Part shown: piece after piece, positions 12,306 through 23,400 of the stretch | How positions within the stretch are numbered: the first letter of the stretch is position 1 | Layout: every line of letters begins with the position of its first letter | Assembly: GCA_000310025.1 (NCBI GenBank) | Contig: FN649752.1 | Span: 2,144,396-2,208,395 of the forward strand | DNA length: 64,000 bases | DNA from: Ectocarpus siliculosus | Lineage: Eukaryota > Sar > Phaeophyceae > Ectocarpales > Ectocarpaceae | Direction: 5' to 3' | Notes under the pieces: model-generated | Database searches by the model: none | Seen by the model: only the letters and a program-made list of their open reading frames with translations | What the model was told of the DNA's origin: nothing | Translations under genes and position numbers: made by a program

Positions 12306-15300
12306 GGACCCACCAAAAAGCACGACTGGTGATGGGCCTCAACGAAATTCCTATGCCCGTGTGCTGGGATCCGCGACGGCTGGGGTGTCTGAGCTGCTGC
12401 TTTTTCACCCTGTCGACACGGTCGCCAAGCGCCTGATGTCAAATCAAACTGTCGCCGTCACGGGGCAGCCTGTAGCACAAGCCATGGAGGCGCTAAACAA
12501 GGTACGCCAATGAAGAAGAGCTCGTTCAAGTGGGGTTACCGCTTCCCGCTGCCCTCAGTCGCAGAGCACAAGTCGGAGCAAGCACGCACCCCATCACGCT
12601 CGGTTTATCTTAGAGCTTTTTGAGTGGTGATTTTTCTGCTGTTGTTGTTGGGAACTTCTTCGTCGCTTCGCGTGCGCGACTGCGCCGGCACATCAGCAGA
12701 GATTGGTTTTCAGGCGTCAATGTCCACAGTAGCTCGTCCACGTTGTCGTAGGTACCCAGCCGTAGCTCTCGTCGTTGCTTTCGCTTGGTACTTTTTCTGC
12801 CAACATTGTAAAACTCCGCACAAAAAATCTGCCGACCACGCAAATCTCGATTCTCGCCTGAGGTCCGAACGTCCCAACGTGCAATGCTCAAACGTTCCAA
12901 CATCACACATTCATGTTTTCAACCTACTGCTGTACACCGGTATTGAGATACCACACGGAGAGATGGCGGCCATCCCCATCTGTGTGATGGCTGCATATGC
13001 AGTCGGGGTGTGGTGTAAATGCCAAGGTCAAAGTTGGAGGAAAGTGACTACCATGCACCTTTTTGTCTTACATGCCACGAATAGAGCAGGACTGCTACAC
13101 GAGTAGTGCAACATCAACTTGGTGGTCAACGTCAACAACGACGTTGTTGATCCGCACGTTGAAGCGTACCACCAACTACGTCAATCTCGAGCGTTAGCGA
13201 ACAGCATGTCGGACGAAGAACTACAGTCGCTACTCCTTCGCTGCAAGGACGCAACAGCAGTTACTTGCCGTGTTGTTCACAACCGGCGTTGCCGCTGTAC
13301 AACTGGATTGCCGTTACAATATTGTACTGCTGTAGGTCTCTTTGCCTTGTTCTCCCAGCTCCCGCGCTACCACCGGCACCAGGAACACCAGCCACAAACC
13401 CCCAATTACGGATGTATTGCACTGCTGGAACAATAGTTCTTTTTTGCGTTCTTCCTATTCCGTGTGTCTCATGTTACATACTTCGAAGTGTATATACTTT
13501 CCAGCAAGATCTAAAAAGTTCGTCAAAAAATGCTGGTAATTTTCGGGCGTTTGATGAAAGGAGCATGATGGAACGACACAACAGCCTATAATGAAGTAGT
13601 TACGGCTGTTAAAACCATGCAATGGTGCATTTTTTCACTGTCACTGGTGCCCGAAACGTGCGGCCTGGTTGTCGGTTTGACCTTCCGTAAATTTATGTAT
13701 GTATGAACCGGGCTGTATTCTGTGGTGGAATACAACTGGACCACAGGGCACAACCACCGAGCCTTCGACATCCCTACGGTGGTTTTAAGCAAGAAGGGCG
13801 CGCTCTTGCTTCTCTTTACGCACGGCCTGTACACGCCGCCCGCCCGTTGTTGTATTCGGAAGGAAGAACTCACGACAAAACGGTATGCTCATCCACGCCG
13901 CGGGTTTCCATATATACAGAGGGCGATGCACGCTCCGGTCGGCGCATTTTCTCACACGCTGCTGCCGCCGCTGCCACGCCAGGTTATCTTCAAGGAGACC
14001 TCGCAGATGGGCACGGTGCGCAAGTACCTGAGCCTTTTCCCCGGGCTTGGGTTCGGAGCCGGGTACAAGATTCTCCAGCGGGTCTATAAGTTTGGGGGGC
14101 AGGTGAGCAGGTAACCGCAGCGAGACCCTCTCAAAGCACGAACAATGCTGCTGCCGCTGCCGCTGCTTACTCCTGCTGCTTGCTCCTGCAGTTCCTGCTG
14201 CGTCTAGGGGGAAATCTTCGGTGTTTTTCACGTTCCATTTTTTTATATCCAACTGATAAGCATGTATCAGCATACTGTTTTGCTCGTACATGGCTGGCAT
14301 GTCTTCTGCAACTGCACCAAGCCGAGCGTATACTTTCCTCCCCGCATGTATACCCTGCCACTGCTGTCCCTTCCGGCCGCGCTTAAAATCAATCGGGACC
14401 CAGCCATTCGTACGGGACTACATGACGAGAAACCACTCCGAGCGCTTCGAGAGAGCTTTCGGCCAGCGACGGGCCAAGTCCATGATGGAGGCCACTGCTG
14501 GGAGCATCATCGGAGTAGGGGAGGTACGGTTAAGAGAAATCGGCGTGCTCCGTCGCTTAGGCGCTCCCGAGACAAAAGAGAGAGGTGGACAACGACACCT
14601 GCGGCTTTTATGCATGCCGAAATCAAACTATTAGGCCAGTCAGCGCTGACTAGTCTTGTTGTTTTGGTTCCGACACCTCTGTACCTTAGTCCTGGGGTTC
14701 GTAACCCCGGCTTGAGGTGTTGTTTTTTTCTTGAAACCCTCGCTGAGAAGTCCAATGGTTTGATTTCGGCTACTAGACGCTGGCGGTAGTACGGCTGGTA
14801 GTAGCCGGAAACAGCAGCACTGCTTGTAGGGCGTGGGGCTGGATATTTGTCTGGTGTACGTACGTCGGTGAACACGGACGGTGGGCACGTGACACATATG
14901 CAGCAGTAGCGGCAGTAGCGTAGCGTTCAAGATCGACGACATGGTGTCGACCCACAATCTTGCTGTCGGGTTGTTGTCGAAGTGTTGCTGCTGCTGCTGC
15001 TGATGCTGCTGCTGCTGATGCTACCGTGCTGTGGAACGTGGCTGTGCGGGAGGGGCGATGGTGCACCCTGCAGTAAAGCAGATGTCGTGTGTTCACCCTC
15101 TGTTTTCTAGGTCATTACAAGGATCTCGTCACGGTATTTGACTCCCACGCAGTCGTAATTTTGGCAAGAAAATGAGAATGGCGATGGATGGAAGATAGTA
15201 GAGTGCTGGTGCGGCGGCGGCTCAGACCAGCCCCTGCTGCACACCGAAAAACCCGCCTGGCAGTACCTCTCGGGGGTGCAACCTACGGATGTCTCAACTC

Positions 15301-17880
15301 ATGCGCCACTAAGAAGAGAGCGTGCCTGACGCATCCAGTCAAGCGGGGGCACAATCCTGAATACCCCCCTCCCCCCCCCTCACCCCCGCCTCTTATACCG
15401 CAATCTTAACTCTGGGTAAAAAAAAATCCACACCAGATCGCGCTCCTCCCGCTAGACGTCCTCAAGATCAAGGCGCAGACCAACCCGGAGAGCCTGGCCG
15501 GCCGCGGGGTGGTGGACATCTTCGCAAAGGAAGGCAGGGGCCTCTACCGCGGAGCCGGCTGGACCGCCGCGCGGAACGCTCCGGGATCGTTCGCGCTGTT
15601 CGGCGGCGCCTCGGTGATGAAGGAATACGTGTTCAAGCTCGAGCGCCCCGGAGACGCGACCCTGTTCCAGACCTTCTGCGCCTCCATCGCCGGCGCGGTT
15701 TCGAGGTATGTGCGTCGTGGGACCTTGGTTGTTTTTGTTTTTGTTGCCGGGCGGTGTTGTTGGCGCGGTCGGTTGGGGTCAGGAAAAGGCGCCAGGCTTT
15801 CGAGGTGGTATGCGAGAGTCGTCGGGGCTTGGTTGTGTTGTTGTTGTTGCTGGCGCGGTCGGTCGGGGTTGGGAGAAAGGCGGGAGGCTCTCGATGTATG
15901 CGCGAGAGTCGGGGCTTGGTTGTTTTGCTGTCGCTTGCGGGGATGTAGGTGCGGTGAATAGGGTCAGGAAAATCGCGGGGGGAGGGGGATTGGGGACGCC
16001 CTGAGGGGACCAGGAAAGGGGAGAGATCTCGCGGCACGCAGTTTTCTGATGGGTCAGAGAAATTTCCGTCGAAAACAAAATGTCGTTTTGTTCATTGCTG
16101 TTCCGATGGCTGTCAGCAGGGTGGTGGGCGAGGGGTAGAGGGACGGAACTGAGCGCACGGGGATTTCACCGTACATGTACAATGGACATGAAATGATGTC
16201 TCCTGAGATGATGACCGGATTATCGTTGTTATGGCCGACTGTGATTGCGCCGCGAGCCGTTGGTCAGCCGCTTTTTTTGCTCTCTCGCCGTTTGCATGGG
16301 ACCGACTTATACATGGAAACGGACGATTTTTCGTACTTGCAATCCCAAACACCGCCCGCCCGTGCCTCGAAGACACTACGTACCCTATTTGACACAGATT
16401 CGCCTGTATGATATCTCCCCCTCTCCCCCTTCGTGCTGGTCATGGCTTCACTCGATGCCGATGTTGTTTGTGCCTGTGTGTTCCGATGTAACGAACAGCA
16501 TCACCGTCGCAGCCCCGCTCGACGTGATCAAGGTTCGAGTCCAGAACCGCCCGTTCGATTCGCCCGAGAGCGGGATGGCTATCGTACGCAAGCTCCTGGC
16601 GACCGAGGGCCCTGGCGCCTTCTTCAAGGGATTGGTAAGTTTGATATTTAGCAGCAGGTGCGCCGCGGCAGGCGATTGATGCTACCGTAGAAGGGGGTAC
16701 TCATAGTCGTGCATGCCGTAGTCGTTAGACCATTGGCCTCGCATCCCTACAAAGCCGGGACTGAGCACGCCGGGTTCTCACCGGACCAGGCTCTCACATC
16801 ACCAAGCGCGAAGCGCCGTGCTACGGTGGAACGGGGGTGATATGAATATACGTCCCCCTTCGCAAATGGCAGGCAAATGACGGTTCTAGATTATTACTTG
16901 TTTGTCCGCAAACATTTAACACTTGCGGGAGAAAACGTGTAGTCCTGTTTCAGTGATCGTATGAGGACGCGGCCAGTAGGTAAAAAGATTAGGTGACCTC
17001 CCTACCGGAGCATTACTCAGGTTAGATAGGAAAATGGTATTCAACAACTTTTTTTTTTTTATGACAGCGGTGGCTTTGGCTGTACACAGCTTTTGCAGAC
17101 GCTTGTGGCATGGATGCTTCACCCCCCCTCCATAGATCATACATCGCGCACAACTCGCGGAGCACGGCATCCTATCACAGCCGCGCTTCGTTCTTGTTTT
17201 GGGTCCCAAACACCCTACGACGTTTGTTCAAATATATTTATCGAATCTACGTTGCGCTTCTTGCCGTTCTTGGAATAGATCATAGTTTCCCTCCATGTCA
17301 CGGCAGTTTTTTTCGGCGTTCTTAGCCGCAAGTGAAAACCGAAAACTCAAAAGGCAGCGGGGGGTGGAACACAAATGTTCGTCGTTTGCGGTGGTGTGAT
17401 CGATTGTGGTCTCGGCCTTCTCGCTGCTGCGTCTTGCTGCCGTTACCGCTGTAACTGGTTCAGTGACGCCCAACGCCCAACCGCGCGTTCTAGTATCTCT
17501 GCGGAGTGTTCTTTAGTGCAGCATTCTTGGCTGCGCACCTATTCTCATGGCCAATTTATCACAGTTACACCCCCATTTCCATCCGATCTTCCACACACGG
17601 CGCCTCCCTTCCTTGAAAGTCATACTTCGGTTTCGTCGTGTCGGGTCGTGCACCAAAACACACCGACGACTCCCTAAAACAACTAACAACTAATACCGTG
17701 GGGCGGTATGGATGGTGTATCGCGACTGAATGACGAAAACAGACGCCGAAGATCATCGTGGTGGGACCGAAGCTCATCTTTTCCTTCACGGTGGCGCAGC
17801 GCCTCATCTCCTTCCTGGAGCACTCGTGGGACCCCAACAGCGCCCTCAACGTTGCCAAGAGGAAGAACTCTTCGGCGTGA
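12304..17880 (+). CDS. GGC1: Mitochondrial GTP/GDP carrier, Ggc1/Yhm1 type
   Basis: Six exons with fully consistent phases: 12304-12501, 13983-14102, 14404-14523, 15437-15705, 16499-16634, 17743-17880; 326 residues, normal for the mitochondrial carrier family. The three family signatures PxDxxK are present: FHPVDTVAK (Pro36), LLPLDVLK (Pro151) and APLDVIK (Pro242), one per two-helix repeat. Beyond family features, several stretches match yeast Ggc1 as I remember it: KRLMSN after the first signature, LFPGLG and QRVYK in repeat 1, KIKAQTNPES, WTAARNAPGSFALFGG in repeat 2, and RIQNR-like RVQNR plus FFKGLTPK in repeat 3. Known role of that family: exchange of mitochondrial GDP for cytosolic GTP across the inner membrane, which also affects iron homeostasis in yeast. 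Intron 5 holds an antisense SINE. The assignment rests on orthologue-level similarity, not just the fold. Confidence 0.92.
16692..16820 (-). mobile_element. 5'-truncated copy of the C-tailed SINE
   Basis: Read on the minus strand, this matches the 3' two-thirds of the elements at 30332 and 44882: the block GGCGCTTCGCGCTTGGTGAT, then GGTGAGAACCCGGCGTGCTC, then the tail AATGGTCTAACGACTACGGC followed by GCATGC, GAGTACC and a C run. It lies in intron 5 of GGC1 in the opposite orientation to the host gene. The 5' part of the element is missing. Confidence 0.85.
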
Positions 17881-18027
17881 AAAAGACGGCAGTTTTTTGC
17901 CTCGCAACGACGACGACGGCGGAAGGGTAGAACCAACGGTTCTCACTTCCGGCTATGTGGCATGGGGGCGTGTCCGCGTATGTGACGACAAGCGAAGCGG
18001 GCGGGGGGGGGGGGGGGGGGGGGGGGC

Positions 18028-18135
18028 NNNNNNNNNNNNNNNNNNNNNNNNNNNNNNNNNNNNNNNNNNNNNNNNNNNNNNNNNNNNNNNNNNNNNNNNN
18101 NNNNNNNNNNNNNNNNNNNNNNNNNNNNNNNNNNN
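18028..18135. other. Assembly gap of 108 N bounded by G runs
   Basis: 108 N lie between two long G homopolymers (18003-18026 and 18136-18161). The real length is probably unknown. It lies about 150 bp past the GGC1 stop, so that gene's 3' UTR may be affected, but no coding exon is. Confidence 0.95.
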
Positions 18136-18161
18136 GGGGGGGGGGGGGGGGGGGGGGGGGG

Positions 18162-20480
18162 CAGCCGGCTAGGGCGAAATAAGCGGCGGCCCACTCAAGA
18201 GGACTTGCGGTGTGTGAGTGGGCGTGGCCGTGGGGCGCGACAACGGTCGCCATGTAGGCGGGGGTTGGAGGCTGTGACCGAGATGAGCGGGCACTTGAAT
18301 AGTACCCGGTGGGTGGAGTGAGCTGTGAATGTCCATGGTTTCGCGCAAGAAGTTACGTTTTGCCTTTTCTAGGTTGAAGAGAAAGGGTGACTTAGCTGTA
18401 AATGAACCAGGGGTCCTGTTATTGTTTCTGGTTGATTTTTTCTGGTGTTTTTTTCTTCGCGCTCGCTCCGCTGGTGCGTGCTTGTGCTGCCGTACTGCTG
18501 CTGCTGCCGCTGCCGCTGCCGCTGCTGGTGCTTGTGCTGCTGCTACTGGCACGGATACGATATCTTGGGAAGAAAAAATAAAGGTGTTCTGGTCGTTCTT
18601 GAGTTTCATCCGGGGCGGGGGGTGTTGATGCCACCGCCGGTGTAGAATGCATGTGTGTGTGTGTAAGAGTGACGAGATTTGTGCAATGTTTGGTCGTTGT
18701 GTCGTGTGGGAACACCTGATAGAGCTAGAACTCGGTATGTGTGCGTTGATAACAGTGTCCACGGTACCAGCACGATGTTGTTGGTCGTGTAAAAAGTTAG
18801 TGTGTGTTTTTTCGTTCTTGTGTCTGTCGGATGGGCCTGTAGGTTGGGTTCTTGTGTCTGTCGGATGGGTCTGTAGGTCTGTATGACGTCACATCGCCTC
18901 TGCCGATTGCTTGGGCAACTCCACGGTTATATCGCGCGCATGGGACTTTCGTTGGTGCCAAGAGCGAATTAGATAGGGGGTGACGCAAATGAGAAATTGC
19001 CGGGGGGGGTTGCTCTTGTTGTTCATTTTGAAACGTAAGCGGTGAGTTTGAAGAAGCTCCTTCATTTGTAATCATAATCAGTCGTATCCAGACGTAGACG
19101 TCACCGCATCCGTTTGGTCCAATGTTGATTTGATATTATCATTTTCGACCTATCTATGCAAGAGAGGTCGCACACACTTTACAGAAGGGCTGGATTTGGA
19201 CATGGAATCTCGCTCCATGGTTTTGGCTCCCTACCGGTCATGGGCGAGGGTTTGATGTAACACTGACGAAGGGAAGTGAATCTCAACATTGTAGCGGATG
19301 CCCTTATTCGAGCGCACTTTGTGTACGGCGTCACGATGGGAATCTATTGCGTTGGTTAAGTTGTTTGTGACGTCTTATGGGCGCTCCGTAAGAAAGAGCC
19401 GTATAAATGCGTTCCGAAAGTCAGGCTCAATATTTGGAAGTAATTTCTCTTGTGAGGATTTTCGCCTGCATACCCTCGTTGAGAGCCTGGCGTGTTCGCA
19501 GTCATGATACATACTCCTACGCAGAAGAAGCGTGTACCATTGTCTTTTCAATTTCGTTTTCGGCAGTTCTTCTTGAAATACATACGTCGATCGTCGTATC
19601 TCGACTCTGTCTGCACACGCCTGTCTATGCTCTGTGCTCTAAATTCCGATATTTCGGCGACGCCGATTCCGAGCGCATAATAACCTAGCAGTCACTATGT
19701 AGTTTGGTGAATGAAACCCGAAAGCACGTGAAAGCACGTGTGGTGTGATGAAGAGGTTGAGACTTGAGTTGACATGACAGCATATCGCTAGTTTATTCCT
19801 GAGCGCTGAACGGTCCGAGCCTCTCTTTCTCCCCCCCCCCCCCCCCTCTCCCGTGTCTCTGAATCTTGGATTCGACCCCGAAGAGCGAGGGGGGTGGGGA
19901 TGTCCTGAATTTAATTACCACCTTGAAGAACTGTCCAGGCTAGCCCTCACAACAGGGCCCGTCCCTCCCTACACCTTCCTCCAACGAGTTAGCTCTCTTA
20001 ATTTAGAGCACTCTTTACGTACGCCATGTACTTGCCGATGAGACCTTTTATCCGGCCCTCTCCTACGGAACCAACCAATCATGTTGACGATCTTTTCATG
20101 TAGACGACGATTGATTTTAGTCATCGTTCGTTGTTCGTTGTTCGAGTGATGTGTGTGATTGGTACTACTCGGGGTACACAACTATTGTCCCGGGGGTTGT
20201 CTATCCTAGATGCAAGATATGAATATTCGGAGGTCATGGTACACGTATCTGTATCCAACAGCACACTAGTGCTCGTGACGGGCACATTACGGTGCGACGT
20301 GAATTATGCACTAGCTACAGGCACCAGGTGCATTGTAGAGAGGGGGGGGGGTGATGGTTTTATGGGTGTGTGGTATGCTATCACACCTTCTCTACTCACG
20401 GAACCCCCGGAAACAAATCTCAACAAATCAGAATGTGATTAGGGCCAACCTCACAACACAACACACAGCAGACAGCGACG
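18162..20480. other. Intergenic stretch without a recognised gene
   Basis: No frame with convincing coding character was seen on either strand. Local features are a tandem duplication of about 34 bp at 18814-18880 (unit TTCTTGTGTCTGTCGGATGG), a doubled GAAAGCACGT at 19720-19742, and a C run at 19831-19846. The region probably holds the GGC1 3' UTR and the upstream region of the creatininase-family gene. Confidence 0.5.
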
Positions 20481-23400
20481 ATGGTGGTTGCACGAACACC
20501 AGGAGCAGCAACCAGTCATCGGCGGGCATGGACTTTGACGACGACTACGACGTTGTACATGGTCATAGCAGCGTCCTGTTTTGCACGCCCTTGCGGAGCC
20601 TTCTTGGTCCCATCTCCGACCGACAGCACCAAGTTGCAGTTGACGCATGACACAGCGAGCCGTTCGCGGTGCCGTCGTCCATGGAGTGCCACGAGGGGGC
20701 AAACAACAGCGGCAGCGAGCCAAGGCCGTAGCAATGTTCGGGAAGAGACGGAGCTGCGGCTGATGACTTGGATGGAGGTGGAAACCCGCGTCAAACGAGA
20801 TACTGCCGAGGTAGGGCAGTTGTATCTGTTTTTGCCCTAAAATCATCAACAGAGATATGCACAAAGGGCAGCAGGTCACAGCTTGTACAGCAGTAGTAAT
20901 GTACACCAGATGATACTAACTGTTTGCTCGTCACCACCAGTGATCACGTTGTGTTGTTGCTACACATGCGTGCGCGTCGGTGCTTTCCGGTGCTCGACTT
21001 CGGCGACTCAGACGCAGCGGTACATCGGCAGCAGCATCTGCTTCGCCTGGGGTGTGGTCTTGGCAAGACAAATGCAGAGATCTGAAAAATGTAAACTACT
21101 GTACGGGCAGACCACCCGTGGTACTGCTGTACCGAGCTTGTTCTGGTCGCTGCCGTGCCCAGTTCAGATGTTAAGGAAAAGAAAACTCTCCTCTATGCAG
21201 CCTTCGCCGTGGGTGGCTCCGGCCGGTACGCCCAAAGACGTACCGAAAACAGTGGCCACAAGCGCGCCCTAGGCATACATATTACGCCAGGATGCGAGTT
21301 TCACAATGCACGACGCGCACGCTACTGTATTTCTCCGATGACTGTCTATTCATAGCCGTGGTGGTAAGATGGTTGCAAGACAGCACGGGAGTGATGCGAG
21401 AACGAAAAAAACATGTTCTACAACAGTTGTGTATATCGTGAAAAAACATCACGACATACATAACTGCGGAGTTCCCAAAAAAAAAACAGAGAGGCTGTTT
21501 TAATTGAAAGACGACGCCGTTGAGGGTGCCGCGATGGTGCTGGTCAACATTGGGGCCAGGCCCTTCCCAGCGATGCTCGCCGACCATGGGCTGGTTGTGG
21601 ACTTAGACCTCTTCGATTTCTGACGCCTTGAGCGCGTTGTTGAGTTTCACCACGAGCAGGAGAAGGACGTAGTATTTCCAGAAGACAGAGATGAGGGCGG
21701 CTGTGCCAGCTTCCGGACCAGCATACGCGCCCACATAGCTGGTAACGATGGCAAGAACTGGAGCTCTAGAGAGGTGGAAAAAGTCGTCGGAGTTGAGCTT
21801 TCCCTTCGAGATCCAGTAAGCGATGAGCGCCGATGATCCCATGGTCGCGCCAATGGCTGTACCAGAGAAGTATTGGTCGAGTACTACATCTCCCGTTGCC
21901 CGGTCTTGGCGATCACGTAGATGCTCATGGCGTTTGCGAAGGCTGCCGTGGTGATCATGAACGCGGAAACTCCGTACTCGTCAACCGCGGGTGCTGTGAG
22001 CTTGTGAAATGTCTTCTCCATCTTGGCCGTATGCCCTGCCTGGTCCTCGTGCAAGTTGAGCAAGTGATTATTGATCCCGGCCTGCATCTTTGCTTGGTCT
22101 GTCATCGTGGCTCGAGCGGTAATGAACTCATCAGAGCAGCCGGCAGGAGGCTGTCCTGCACGGTATTGAAGATCTCATCCGGCGAGAATTTCTGCGTGCT
22201 TTCGATGAGTTCACGCGCCAGTTGAAGATGGGATTTTTGTGGGCTGCCTCCTCCTACATCCTTCGCCTTGGAAGCCATGTTGCTGCTGCTGTTGCTGTTG
22301 TTGCTGTTGCTGCTGCTTTGGACTGAGGAAGGCTTTTGAGAGTTGTGGGCGACCTGGGGCTGCGCTGTCGCGTGGGAAAAATGCGGCGGATTTGTTTGAG
22401 ATGTTGGATATAGGGGGGATGTTTTTCCATGATTATCTCACGCGGTATGTGCAACGATTGGCAGTGGTTTGTTATTGTTGGTGTTGGTGTTGGTGTTGGT
22501 GTTGGTGGTGTTGGTGGTGGTGTGGTCGTATTCGCAAAAATACCGCATTTCGGACCTCCACCTCCGGTTCCAGACTCCTCTAACGCTGGTGCTCCTGGTT
22601 CCTTCTCTCTTTCCTATTTCTACACCGTTTCGTGTTCTGCGGTGTTTCCCACGAACCCTACCCGCGGATGGGGAGGCAACGCAGACTGGCAAGGCCGCCG
22701 TGATCGTTCCCGTCGGCGCCACGGAGCAGCACGGGCCGAACGGGCTCATCGGGACCGATCACATGACCGCCGAGGTGATGCGCAAAGACTTCGGGGGCAT
22801 CGTACGTTACTACAAGTGTCGAACCGACCTTCTTTTTTCGCTGAACTCTGAGCCATGGTATCTCACATCGTTTTGTTTTGACGAGGTTCCGATCGTCTGG
22901 ACGGGGAAGGGTTTTCTCCTGGGCGACAACTGCTGTCGCTTCATCGACGAGACGAGTTATCAACACCACATGCTTGAGACTCTTCCCCAGTAGTGTATAC
23001 ACCAGCACAAGTTAGTTTGTGTCCAGCCCGGCACCGACGTGTGTTCCCCCCGACCACCCCCCTCTCCCCTGCGTGTACGCCCTCATCTCAAACCAATTTT
23101 CATATCATCTTTGTCGCCGCTGGCGTTGAAAACAACACTGCTAAATAGGCCGTCGCCCGCGGTGTCTGCGAGATGACCGGCGCGATCCTCGCCCCTACCA
23201 TCAACTACGGCATGTCTCACCACCACGAGTCCTTCCCGGGGACGGTGACCCTGAGGCCGGCGACGTTCGTGGCGGTGGTGCGGGACGTGGCGGCTTCCCT
23301 CTCGGGGGCCGGCTTCACGCACGTGCTGTTCGTCAACGGTACGTCGAGGAGTCAGCCGTACCGCGTTGTCTTTGGACGGTGTCCAGGTGAATGGGCATCT

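Noticed and set aside
21470-21490. A run as a poly(A) tail of a processed retrocopy of the nested gene
   Set aside because: The A run is on the plus strand, so on the gene's strand it is T; a retrocopy tail would have to be the reverse.
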